A stretch of 64,000 bases of DNA from Kluyvera sp036759925 (lineage in GTDB: Bacteria > Pseudomonadota > Gammaproteobacteria > Enterobacterales > Enterobacteriaceae). The notes beneath the pieces were generated by a model. That model was not told where the DNA came from and did no database searches. It saw only the letters and a list, made by a program, of their open reading frames with translations. Below are positions 32,683 to 41,209 of this stretch, one piece after another. Within the stretch, counting starts at the first letter, position 1. Each line of letters begins with the position of its first letter. A program made the translations under genes and the position numbers. The stretch lies in NCBI RefSeq assembly GCF_036759925.1, contig NZ_JAPKIB010000001.1, forward strand, positions 496,001 to 560,000. Reading direction: 5' to 3'.

Positions 32683-34506
32683 GTGATCGTAGCGCGTGTC
32701 TGTTTGACCCTGCTGATGCTGTTCAGCCTGTCCCTGCAGGCGCAGACCATTAAAGAGAGCTACGCGTTTGCGGTGATAGGTGAACCTAAATACGCCGTCG
32801 ACTTCAACCACTTTGATTACGTCAATCCTGCCGCTCCAAAAGGCGGCAACGTCACGCTAGCCGCACTCGGCACCTTTGATAACTTCAACCGCTTTGCGCT
32901 GCGCGGAAACGCCGCAGTGCGCACCGACTCGCTGTATGACACGCTGTTCACCACCTCCGACGACGAGCCGGGCAGTTACTATCCACTGGTCGCCGACCGG
33001 GCCCGCTACGCCGATGATTATTCCTGGGTGGAGTTGACCATCAACCCGCGCGCCCGCTTCCACGACGGCAGCCCTATTACCGCTCGCGACGTCGCCTTCA
33101 CCTTTAACAAGTTTATGACCGAAGGCGTGCCGCAGTTCCGCCTGGTCTACAAAGGCACCACCGTCAAGGCTATCGCCCCGCTGACGGTCCGCATTGAGCT
33201 GGCGAAACCGGGCAAGGAAGATATGCTGAGCCTGTTTACCCTGCCGATTCTGCCGGAAAAGTTCTGGAAAGATCATAATCTCAGTGAACCGCTCAGCACG
33301 CCGCCGCTGGCAAGCGGCCCTTACCGCATCAGCGACTGGAAGATGGGGCAATATATCGTCTATCAGCGCGAGAAAGATTACTGGGGCGCCGACCTGCCGG
33401 TAAACCGAGGTCGCTGGAACTTCGACACCCTCCGCTATGACTACTACCTCGATGACAACGTCGCGTTTGAGGCTTTCAAGGCCGGGGCCTATGACGTGCG
33501 TACCGAGAGCAGCGCTAAAAACTGGGCGACGCGCTATATCGGCAAAAACTTCGCCAGCGGTTACATCGTTAAGGATGAACAGAAGAACAACGCCGCGCAG
33601 GATACCCGCTGGCTGGCTTTTAACATCCAGCGCCCGGTATTCCATGACCGCCGCGTGCGCCAGGCGGTCAGCATGGCGTTTGATTTCGAATGGATGAACA
33701 AAGCCCTGTTTTACAATGCCTACAGCCGTGCTGACAGCTATTTCCAGAATACCGAATACGCCGCACGTGGCTACCCGGATGCCGACGAGCTCACGCTACT
33801 GGCTCCACTCAAGAGTGAGCTGCCACCGGAAGTGTTCACCTCCATCTACCAGCCCGCCGCGTCAGACGGGCACGGCTTTGACCGCGACAACCTGCTGAAG
33901 GCGGGAAATCTGCTGACCGACGCCGGCTGGGTGCTGAAAGGCCAGCAGCGCGTCAATGCGAAAACCGGCCAGCCGCTGCGCTTTGAACTGCTGCTACCTT
34001 CAGGCGGTAACGATCAGTGGGTGATGCCCTTCCAGCGCAATCTGCAGCGTCTGGGCGTGACGATGGATATCCGCCAGGTTGATATCTCACAAATCACCAA
34101 CCGGATGCGTAAGCGCGACTACGACATGATGCCGCGCCTGTGGCGAGCAATGCCGTGGCCAAGTTCAGATCTGCAAATCTCCTGGTCGTCGGAATACATC
34201 AACTCGTCCTACAACTCGCCTGGGGTGGCAAGCCCGGCGATTGATAGCCTGATCAACCAAATCATCCGCTGGCAGGGCAATCAGCAGAAGCTGCTGCCGC
34301 TCGGACGCGCCCTTGACCGGGTACTGACCTGGAACTATTACATGCTGCCGATGTGGTATATGTCCGGCAGTCGAATCGCCTACTGGAATAAGTTTTCTTA
34401 TCCCAGCATCCACCCGCTCTATGCCTCCGGCACGGACGCGCCGGGCTTCGACACCTGGTGGTACGACGTGAATAAAGCGGCGACCTTACCCGCTTCCCGA
34501 CGTTAA
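32683..34506 (+). CDS. yejA: Oligopeptide ABC transporter substrate-binding protein YejA
   Basis: Periplasmic solute-binding protein (SBP family 5) of the YejABEF importer, which in E. coli takes up oligopeptide-like compounds including microcin C. The preferred start is the GTG at 32683 (MIVARVCLTLLMLFSLSLQAQ, a signal peptide), matching E. coli YejA; an ATG at 32665 is the alternative. It gives 607 residues. Family features include AIKESYAFAV-like mature start (TIKESYAFAVIGEPKYA), NPRARFHDGSPITARDVAFTFNKFM and PPLASGPYRISDWK. First gene of a tightly packed four-gene operon. Confidence 0.94.
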   Translation: MIVARVCLTLLMLFSLSLQAQTIKESYAFAVIGEPKYAVDFNHFDYVNPAAPKGGNVTLAALGTFDNFNRFALRGNAAVRTDSLYDTLFTTSDDEPGSYYPLVADRARYADDYSWVELTINPRARFHDGSPITARDVAFTFNKFMTEGVPQFRLVYKGTTVKAIAPLTVRIELAKPGKEDMLSLFTLPILPEKFWKDHNLSEPLSTPPLASGPYRISDWKMGQYIVYQREKDYWGADLPVNRGRWNFDTLRYDYYLDDNVAFEAFKAGAYDVRTESSAKNWATRYIGKNFASGYIVKDEQKNNAAQDTRWLAFNIQRPVFHDRRVRQAVSMAFDFEWMNKALFYNAYSRADSYFQNTEYAARGYPDADELTLLAPLKSELPPEVFTSIYQPAASDGHGFDRDNLLKAGNLLTDAGWVLKGQQRVNAKTGQPLRFELLLPSGGNDQWVMPFQRNLQRLGVTMDIRQVDISQITNRMRKRDYDMMPRLWRAMPWPSSDLQISWSSEYINSSYNSPGVASPAIDSLINQIIRWQGNQQKLLPLGRALDRVLTWNYYMLPMWYMSGSRIAYWNKFSYPSIHPLYASGTDAPGFDTWWYDVNKAATLPASRR

Positions 34507-34515
34507 GGAGAGAAC

Positions 34516-35607
34516 ATGGGTGCCTATCTGATTCGCCGACTGCTGCTGATTATCCCAACCCTGTGGGCAATCATCACGCTCAACTTTTTTATCGTACAGA
34601 TAGCGCCCGGCGGCCCGGTTGACCAGGCGATTGCCGCGGTAGAGTTCGGCCATCAGGGCGGGCTACCCGGTGGTGGAGGTGGGCTGGAACGTAGCCAGGC
34701 GCGGGCGGGCGTTGGCAATATCGCGGAAAGCCAGTACCGCGGCGGGCGCGGTCTTGACCCAGAGGTTATCGCCGAGATAACCCACCGCTACGGCTTCGAC
34801 AAACCGCTGCACGAGCGCTATTTCAAGATGCTTGGCGACTATCTGCGCTTTGATTTCGGCAACAGCCTGTTCCGCAACGCCTCGGTCATGCAACTGATGA
34901 AAGAGAGCCTGCCGGTCTCCATCTCGCTCGGGCTCTGGAGCACGCTGATTATCTATCTGGTCTCTATTCCGCTGGGCATCCGTAAGGCGGTGTATAACGG
35001 CAGCCGCTTTGATATCTGGAGCAGCACCGGCATTATTATCGGCTACGCTATTCCGGCGTTTCTCTTCGCCATCGTCCTGATCGTCTTCTTTGCCGGCGGC
35101 AGCTATTACGACATCTTCCCGCTACGCGGACTGGTCTCAGCGAACTTTGACACCCTGCCGTGGTACCAGAAAATCACCGACTACCTCTGGCACATCACCC
35201 TGCCGGTGCTGGCAACGGTGATCGGCGGCTTTGCCGCGCTCACCATGCTGACGAAAAACTCATTTCTTGATGAAATCCGCAAACAGTACGTGGTCACCGC
35301 GCGGGCAAAAGGGGTCGGCGAAAAGCAGATCCTCTGGAAGCATATCTTCCGTAACGCCATGCTGCTGGTTATTGCTGGCTTCCCCGCCACCTTTATCAGC
35401 ATGTTCTTCACCGGATCGCTGCTGATCGAGGTGATGTTCTCCCTGAACGGGCTGGGGCTACTGGGCTACGAGGCGACCGTCTCCCGCGATTATCCGGTGA
35501 TGTTCGGCACGCTCTATATTTTCACCCTGATAGGGTTGCTGATGAACATCGTCAGCGACATCAGCTATACGCTGGTGGACCCACGTATTGATTTTGAGGG
35601 CCGCTAA
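34516..35607 (+). CDS. yejB: ABC transporter permease YejB
   Basis: Inner-membrane permease of the YejABEF importer. 363 residues with six helices. The N-terminus MGAYLIRRLLLIIPTLWAIITLNFFIVQIAPGGPVDQAI is typical of DppB/OppB-like permeases. The EAA loop is LDEIRKQYVVTARAKGVGEKQILWKHIFRNAML. A Gly-rich periplasmic insert (GGGGGLERSQARAG) is seen near residue 53, also known in E. coli YejB. It starts 9 bp after yejA and is 2 bp from yejE. Confidence 0.96.
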   Translation: MGAYLIRRLLLIIPTLWAIITLNFFIVQIAPGGPVDQAIAAVEFGHQGGLPGGGGGLERSQARAGVGNIAESQYRGGRGLDPEVIAEITHRYGFDKPLHERYFKMLGDYLRFDFGNSLFRNASVMQLMKESLPVSISLGLWSTLIIYLVSIPLGIRKAVYNGSRFDIWSSTGIIIGYAIPAFLFAIVLIVFFAGGSYYDIFPLRGLVSANFDTLPWYQKITDYLWHITLPVLATVIGGFAALTMLTKNSFLDEIRKQYVVTARAKGVGEKQILWKHIFRNAMLLVIAGFPATFISMFFTGSLLIEVMFSLNGLGLLGYEATVSRDYPVMFGTLYIFTLIGLLMNIVSDISYTLVDPRIDFEGR

Positions 35608-35609
35608 TC

Positions 35610-36632
35610 ATGACCCTGAACGCCGTCAACCAAGCCCGCTGGGCGCGCTTTTGCCACAACCGACGCGGCTACTGGTCGCTGTGGATCTTTCTGGTTATCT
35701 TTGTCTGTAGCCTGGGTGCCGAGCTTATCGCCAACGATCGTCCGCTGCTGGTCAGCTACCAGGGCAGTCTGTACGTGCCAGTGGTGAAAAACTACAGCGA
35801 AAAAACCTTCGGCGGAGAATTCGCCACCGCCGCCGATTATCAGGACCCGTGGCTACAGCAGAGGCTGGAGAAAAACGGCTGGGTGCTATGGACGCCGATC
35901 CGCTTCGGCGCCAGCAGCATCAACTTCAGCACCGATATCCCCTTCCCCGCGCCACCGTCCCGGCAAAACTGGCTGGGTACCGATGCTAACGGCCGTGATG
36001 TGCTGGCGCGTATTCTCTACGGTACGCGCATCTCACTGCTGTTTGGCCTGATTCTGACGGTCTGCTCCAGCGTGATGGGAGTGATTGTCGGCGCCGTGCA
36101 GGGCTACTACGGCGGGCGTATTGACCTGTGGGGGCAGCGCTTTATCGAAGTGTGGTCGGGTATGCCAACGCTGTTTTTGATTATCTTGCTCTCAAGCGTT
36201 GTGCAGCCAAACTTCTGGTGGCTGCTGGCGATTACCGTGCTGTTCGGCTGGATGTCGCTGGTTGGCGTGGTGCGCGCCGAATTTCTGCGTACCCGCAACT
36301 ATGACTATATTCGCGCCGCGCAGGCGCTGGGCGTCGGGGATCGCAGCATTATCCTGCGCCATATGTTACCCAATGCGATGGTCGCCACCCTGACCTTTAT
36401 TCCGTTTATTCTGTGCAGCTCCATCACCACGCTGACCTCGCTCGACTTTCTGGGCTTTGGCCTGCCGCTCGGTTCACCGTCGCTCGGCGAACTGCTGCTG
36501 CAGGGCAAAAATAACCTGCAGGCCCCCTGGCTTGGGATCGCCGCGTTTCTCTGCGTTGCCGTACTGCTCTCGCTGCTGATCTTTATCGGCGAGGCGGTGC
36601 GCGACGCCTTCGATCCTTCTAAGGCGGTATAG
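35610..36632 (+). CDS. yejE: ABC transporter permease YejE
   Basis: Second permease of the YejABEF importer. 340 residues, DppC/OppC-like, with an N-terminal helix (LWIFLVIFVCSLGAELIA), a periplasmic segment of about 100 residues, then GTDANGRDVLARILYGTRISLLFGL and an EAA loop (RTRNYDYIRAAQALGVGDRSIILRHMLPNAM). Its stop is 1 bp before the yejF start, so translation is coupled. Confidence 0.96.
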   Translation: MTLNAVNQARWARFCHNRRGYWSLWIFLVIFVCSLGAELIANDRPLLVSYQGSLYVPVVKNYSEKTFGGEFATAADYQDPWLQQRLEKNGWVLWTPIRFGASSINFSTDIPFPAPPSRQNWLGTDANGRDVLARILYGTRISLLFGLILTVCSSVMGVIVGAVQGYYGGRIDLWGQRFIEVWSGMPTLFLIILLSSVVQPNFWWLLAITVLFGWMSLVGVVRAEFLRTRNYDYIRAAQALGVGDRSIILRHMLPNAMVATLTFIPFILCSSITTLTSLDFLGFGLPLGSPSLGELLLQGKNNLQAPWLGIAAFLCVAVLLSLLIFIGEAVRDAFDPSKAV

Positions 36633-36633
36633 G

Positions 36634-38223
36634 ATGCAGCAACCACTTCTGGAGATCGACAACCTCTCCATCGCCTTCCGCCAGCAGGGCGTGACCACCA
36701 CCGTGGTTGAACAGCTTTCGCTGACGCTCGCTGCCGGAGAGACGCTGGCGCTGGTCGGGGAATCTGGTTCGGGAAAAAGCGTCTCGGCGCTGTCGATTCT
36801 GCGCCTGTTGCCAGAGCCGCCGGTCAGCTACCCGACGGGCGATATCCGCTTTGCCGGGGAGTCATTGCTGCACGCCAGCCCGCAGACGCTGCGCGGGGTC
36901 CGCGGCAACCGGATTGCGATGATTTTTCAGGAACCCATGGTGTCGCTGAACCCGCTGCACAATCTGGAAAAGCAGCTTTATGAAGTGCTGTCGCTGCACC
37001 GGGGCATGCGCAAAGAGGCCGCGCGCGGCGAGATCCTCGACTGCCTTGACCGGGTCGGCATTCGCAACGCCGCAAAACGGTTGAGCGATTTCCCCCACCA
37101 GCTCTCCGGCGGTGAGCGCCAGCGTGTGATGATCGCCATGGCCCTGCTGACGCGTCCGGAGTTATTGATTGCCGATGAACCGACGACCGCGCTGGACGTT
37201 TCGGTGCAGGCGCAAATCCTTCAGCTACTCAGAGAGTTGCGCACTGAGCTGAATATGGGGCTGCTGTTCATCACCCATAATCTGAGCATTGTACGCAAAC
37301 TGGCTGACCGGGTGGCGGTAATGCAACATGGTCGCTGCGTTGAGCAAAACAGCGCTAGCGCGCTTTTTGCCGCGCCGCAGCATCCGTACACCCGCAAGCT
37401 GCTGGACAGCGAACCGGCGGGCGATCCGGTGCCTTTACCGCCGGAGGCCGCCCCGCTGCTGGAGGTCAACAAGCTCAGCGTGGCCTTCCCGATTCGCAAA
37501 GGTCTCCTGCGCCGGGTGGTCAGCCACAATACGGTGGTCAACAACCTGAGCTTTACGCTACGCAAAGGGGAGACGCTGGGACTGGTCGGTGAGTCTGGTT
37601 CCGGTAAGAGCACCACCGGGCTGGCGCTGCTGCGTTTAATCGCCTCGCAGGGCGATATTCGTTTTGCTGGGGAGGCTATTCAGGGGCGCAACCGTCAACA
37701 GATGCTGCCGCTGCGTCGTCGGATTCAGGTGGTGTTTCAGGACCCTAACTCGTCGCTCAATCCACGGCTCACCGCGCTACAGATTATTGAAGAAGGTCTG
37801 CGGGTTCATCACCCCGCTCTCACCGCCGCCGAACGCGAGCAGCGGGTGATAGCAGCCATGCAGGAGGTGGGGCTGGAGCCGGAGACCCGGCAGCGCTATC
37901 CGTCTGAGTTTTCCGGCGGCCAGCGGCAGCGTATCGCCATCGCGCGGGCGCTCATCCTGCAGCCGGAGCTTATCGTGCTGGACGAACCAACGTCCTCGCT
38001 CGATCGCACCGTTCAGGCGCAAATTCTGGCGCTGCTTAAGGCGTTACAGGAAAAGCATCAGCTGACCTACATCTTTATCAGCCACGATCTGCACGTCGTT
38101 CGTTCGCTGTGCCATCAGGTGATGGTGTTGCGTCAGGGAGAAGTCGTCGAACAGGGAGAGTGTCGGCGCGTATTTTCAGCACCGCAGCAGGAATATACGC
38201 GTCAGCTCATTGCGCTGAGCTGA
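36634..38223 (+). CDS. yejF: ABC transporter ATPase YejF (fused dual NBD)
   Basis: Fusion of two nucleotide-binding domains energising YejBE. 529 residues. NBD1 (1-265): Walker A GESGSGKSV, signature LSGGERQRV, Walker B LLIADEPTTALD. NBD2 (280-529): Walker A GESGSGKST, signature FSGGQRQRI, Walker B LIVLDEPTSSLD, H-loop ISHDLHVV. Oligopeptide-type C-terminal segments follow each domain (QHPYTRKLLDSEP, QQEYTRQLIAL). Last gene of the yejABEF operon; yejG is convergent four bases later. Confidence 0.97.
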   Translation: MQQPLLEIDNLSIAFRQQGVTTTVVEQLSLTLAAGETLALVGESGSGKSVSALSILRLLPEPPVSYPTGDIRFAGESLLHASPQTLRGVRGNRIAMIFQEPMVSLNPLHNLEKQLYEVLSLHRGMRKEAARGEILDCLDRVGIRNAAKRLSDFPHQLSGGERQRVMIAMALLTRPELLIADEPTTALDVSVQAQILQLLRELRTELNMGLLFITHNLSIVRKLADRVAVMQHGRCVEQNSASALFAAPQHPYTRKLLDSEPAGDPVPLPPEAAPLLEVNKLSVAFPIRKGLLRRVVSHNTVVNNLSFTLRKGETLGLVGESGSGKSTTGLALLRLIASQGDIRFAGEAIQGRNRQQMLPLRRRIQVVFQDPNSSLNPRLTALQIIEEGLRVHHPALTAAEREQRVIAAMQEVGLEPETRQRYPSEFSGGQRQRIAIARALILQPELIVLDEPTSSLDRTVQAQILALLKALQEKHQLTYIFISHDLHVVRSLCHQVMVLRQGEVVEQGECRRVFSAPQQEYTRQLIALS

Positions 38224-38226
38224 CGG

Positions 38227-38568
38227 TTAAAACGGGTTGTTGCCGGAGAACGGTTCGGCAATCGCCACGCCGAAGTTTTTCAGGCGGCAGGTTGCCGCAA
38301 ACTCATCCTGACGTTTCACGAACAGGCACGGCTCCCCTTCACACTCGAGCACCGAGCAGTCGACGGAAATATCGGTTAACGCCTGGCTAAGGGAATGCAT
38401 CACCGGCCAGGCGCTATCACCGTCCGGGCTCAGCAGTTTGAGGGCCACCAGCGCATTTTCGCCGGATGCGCCATTTTGCGGAATCGGTTCAACTTTCGAA
38501 CCTGCAAAACCCGCAGACCAGCGATAGTCCTGCGGCAGTCGATGTACGATTGATAGCTGTAATGTCAT
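38227..38568 (-). CDS. yejG: YejG-family protein
   Basis: 113-residue soluble protein matching the enterobacterial YejG family (E. coli 114 residues): MTLQLSIVHRLPQDYRWSAGFAGSKVEPIPQNG, then LKLLSPDGDSAWPVMHSLSQALTDISVDCSVLECEGEPCLFVKRQDEFA. No signal peptide or membrane segment. Molecular role unknown. Confidence 0.88.
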   Translation of the reverse strand: MTLQLSIVHRLPQDYRWSAGFAGSKVEPIPQNGASGENALVALKLLSPDGDSAWPVMHSLSQALTDISVDCSVLECEGEPCLFVKRQDEFAATCRLKNFGVAIAEPFSGNNPF

Positions 38569-38835
38569 TACGTTCTTTTCCCCGGAAGCGATAGTGCTTC
38601 ACAATTATTTCACATCCATATTAACACATTGTTGACAAATCGTCCTGCATCCAGAAAAAAAACGCCAGCATTCAACATTCTTCTTACGACATAGTTCGGT
38701 GTACTGATGCGTTTTCGCGCTATATGTACCCGTATCTGTGATCTAACGCAACCTTTTTATCTACAACAATGTGACTTTTTACATAAATGGATTTTACATA
38801 AAAGAAACATCACACCCTATCAGGAATGCCATTTC

Positions 38836-38853
38836 TGTTGATACATATCAACA
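38836..38853. promoter_or_regulatory. Perfect FNR-type box in yejG-bcr gap
   Basis: TTGAT-ACAT-ATCAA (38838-38851) is an exact match to the FNR consensus TTGATnnnnATCAA, extended to an 18-bp dyad TGTTGAT-ACAT-ATCAACA. It lies about 270 bp upstream of yejG and 1.4 kb from the bcr start, with no obvious target gene. AAAGGAGCG follows on the plus strand. Confidence 0.55.
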
Positions 38854-38967
38854 AAGGAGCGTATTTCGCCCCCCTAAAGGCTTATGAGTGCGCGGTTTTA
38901 CGCAGACGGATAGCGTAGTTGTTTGTAGGCCAGATAAAGATGCCGAGCTCGCAGACATCATTTAACC

Positions 38968-39042
38968 GTAGCCCGGCCAAGCGAAGCGCCGCCGGGAATA
39001 GCACCGTAGCCTTCCCGGCGTCGCTTCGCTCGGCCGGGCTAC
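38968..39042. repeat. REP pair (BIME) near the end of bcr
   Basis: Two inverted GC-rich units, one starting GTAGCCCGGCCAAGCGAAGC and one ending CTCGGCCGGGCTAC, separated by about 14 bases. Their arms are complementary. They lie 23 bp beyond the bcr stop. Confidence 0.85.
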
Positions 39043-39064
39043 ATTATTGAACCGGATAAGCGCA

Positions 39065-40267
39065 TTATGATTTGTGTATGGTTTTGCGGGGTCTACTGGC
39101 GTAGAGATAGAAGAGGATCGAGCAGGTCGCACACAGAGCGATGGAAATTAGCATTGGCCATGCGGTGGTGAAGGTAGCAAACGACAACAGCGCGCCAATG
39201 ATGGCCCCGATGCCAAAGCGGAACGTCCCCGCCAGCGATGACGCCGTACCCGCCATATGCGGGAATTCATCGAGGATCACCGCCATCGCGTTTGAGGAGA
39301 CCATCGACACGCAGCCGACAAACACCGCAATGCCCAGCACCAGCGACCAGAAGCCAACGCCCAGCAGCGCGCAAGCCACCATCCAGATTGCCATAACAAA
39401 CTGTATCGTCAGCCCGGCGCGGAACATCCACAGCGCCCCAACCCGGCGAACAAAACGGCTGTTAATGGTGGTCATGACAAAGAGGAACACAATGTTCAGC
39501 GCAAAGTAGTAGCCGAAGTGCTGCGGCGACACATGGTTAAGCTCGATGTAGACAAACGGCCCGGCGCTTAAGAATGAGAACATCGCCGCAAAGCTGAAGC
39601 CGCTCGCCAGCATATAGGAGAGCACGCGCTTGTGGCGGAACAGCGACGCAAAGTTGCCAAGCGTGGTGCTCAGGCGGAACGGTTGGCGTTTCTCTACCGG
39701 CAGCGTTTCGTCAATAAAGAAGCAAATTGCCGCCGAAGCCAACAGCGCGGCAATGGCCAGGATCCAGAAGATCGCGTGCCAGCTAAACCAGACCAGTACC
39801 GCACCACCCACCATCGGCGCCACCAGCGGGGCGATAGTCGTCACCAGCATGACAAACGACATCATGCGCGAGAACTCTTCCTTCGGGTAGATATCGCGCA
39901 TCAGGGCGTTGATCACGACGCTTGCCGCCGCAGCCGCCAGGCCGTGGAAAAAGCGGGTGACGATCAGGTAGTCGATGGTCGGCGCCAGCGCACAGGCCAC
40001 CGCCGCCGCCGCAAAGATAAGCGTACCGCCCAGAATCACCGGCTTACGCCCGAGGCTGTCCGCCATTGGTCCGTACAGCAGCTGACCCAGCGCAAAGCCC
40101 AGAATATAGGTACTCAGGGTCATCTGCGCGCTGCCTGCCGGCACGCCAAACTGTTGTGAAATGACCGGCAGCGCCGGAAGGTACATGTCGATCGATAACG
40201 GCATTAACATGGCCAGAAGGCCAAGAATAAACACAATTTTTAACGACGAGCGCGGCCTGGACGTCAC
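39065..40267 (-). CDS. bcr: Bcr/CflA-family multidrug efflux MFS transporter
   Basis: Inner-membrane drug:H+ antiporter that exports bicyclomycin, and in E. coli also sulfonamides and L-cysteine. 400 residues, twelve helices. The GTG start (MTSRPRSSLKIVFILGLLAMLMPLSIDMYLPALP) aligns with E. coli Bcr. DHA1 motifs are GQLLYGPMADSLGRKPVILGG (loop 2-3) and LVTTIAPLVAPMVGG (helix 5). It lies 25 bp after rsuA on the same strand, so they probably form one transcript. Confidence 0.96.
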   Translation of the reverse strand: MTSRPRSSLKIVFILGLLAMLMPLSIDMYLPALPVISQQFGVPAGSAQMTLSTYILGFALGQLLYGPMADSLGRKPVILGGTLIFAAAAVACALAPTIDYLIVTRFFHGLAAAAASVVINALMRDIYPKEEFSRMMSFVMLVTTIAPLVAPMVGGAVLVWFSWHAIFWILAIAALLASAAICFFIDETLPVEKRQPFRLSTTLGNFASLFRHKRVLSYMLASGFSFAAMFSFLSAGPFVYIELNHVSPQHFGYYFALNIVFLFVMTTINSRFVRRVGALWMFRAGLTIQFVMAIWMVACALLGVGFWSLVLGIAVFVGCVSMVSSNAMAVILDEFPHMAGTASSLAGTFRFGIGAIIGALLSFATFTTAWPMLISIALCATCSILFYLYASRPRKTIHKS

Positions 40268-40292
40268 AATTTACCTCGGTTGTTGGTTAGCG

Positions 40293-40994
40293 CTACGGTG
40301 CGCCAACGCTGGCAATTTCTGCTTCTGTTAACGGACGGTATTCACCCGGTTCTAAGTCTGAGTCGAGCGCAATCTCACCGATGCGTTCGCGATGCAGACC
40401 GACAACGTGGTTACCCACGGCGGCAAACATGCGTTTCACCTGGTGATAACGACCTTCACTGATGGTCAGACGCACTTCGGTCGGCGTAATCACTTCCAGC
40501 ACCGCTGGCTTGGTGAGATCTTTCTCATTGTGCAGCTGAACGCCTTTGGCAAACTGCGCGGCGGTGTCATCGCTGACCGGATTTTCCAGCGTCACCAGGT
40601 AGGTTTTCTCGCAATGATGGCGCGGCGAGGTGATGCGATGGGACCACTGACCGTCATCGGTCATCAGCACCAGACCGGTGGTATCAATGTCTAAACGACC
40701 CGCGGCATGCAGCTTGTACGCCACCGGGACATCGAGAAAATAGAGCACCGTTGGGTGATCCGGGTCTTCCGTGGAGCACACGTAGCCCTGCGGCTTGTTC
40801 AACATGAAATAGCGCGGGCCATTCTGCTGAGTCAGCGGGTTGCCTTCGTAGGCCACGTCGTGTTCTGGTAGCAGTTTAAACGCGGTATCGCGCACCACTT
40901 CGTCATCAACGGTCACGTGTTGACCGCGGATCAAACGCCCGGCAATAGCACGGCTGACGCCGAGTTGCTGAGCGATAAACTTATCAAGTCGCAT
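40293..40994 (-). CDS. rsuA: 16S rRNA pseudouridine(516) synthase
   Basis: Isomerises U516 of 16S rRNA to pseudouridine. 233 residues: an N-terminal S4 RNA-binding domain (MRLDKFIAQQLGVSRAIAGRLIRGQHVTVDD) and a RsuA-type catalytic domain with the Asp motif AAGRLDIDTTGLVLMTDDG (catalytic Asp near 102) and SEGRYHQVKRMFAAVG. Upstream of bcr as in E. coli. Confidence 0.97.
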   Translation of the reverse strand: MRLDKFIAQQLGVSRAIAGRLIRGQHVTVDDEVVRDTAFKLLPEHDVAYEGNPLTQQNGPRYFMLNKPQGYVCSTEDPDHPTVLYFLDVPVAYKLHAAGRLDIDTTGLVLMTDDGQWSHRITSPRHHCEKTYLVTLENPVSDDTAAQFAKGVQLHNEKDLTKPAVLEVITPTEVRLTISEGRYHQVKRMFAAVGNHVVGLHRERIGEIALDSDLEPGEYRPLTEAEIASVGAP

Positions 40995-41209
40995 GAAGTA
41001 TTTTTAGCCTGTAATAGTGCCGGGTGCCGGACGAAAGGTCCGAAAAATGGGGTAATCGACTCGAGGCCTACCGCGTAGCGGGACAAAATGCACCGGCAAC
41101 GGGAGAGACAGCGAGTATAACAATCCGTAAGTATAACGGGCTTGTTATCCCACTCAAGTGAAAAGATTCATGGCATACTATTTGGCTGTTAAGGACAATC
41201 ATCACGCCA

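Larger units (their letters stand above)
38569..39064. other. yejG-bcr intergenic region
   Basis: A 496-bp gap. It holds the yejG promoter region (AT-rich, 38580-38820), a perfect FNR-type palindrome at 38838-38851 and a REP cluster at 38968-39042. A nine-codon frame starting at 38884 was not called. No other gene was seen. Confidence 0.55.

Noticed and set aside
32665..32683. ATG at 32665 as the yejA start
   Set aside because: It would add six residues before the signal peptide; the GTG at 32683 matches the known N-terminus of YejA better. Not excluded.
38884..38913. Nine-codon frame after the FNR-like box
   Set aside because: Too short, with no properly spaced Shine-Dalgarno and no leader-peptide features; an RNA transcript is a better hypothesis.
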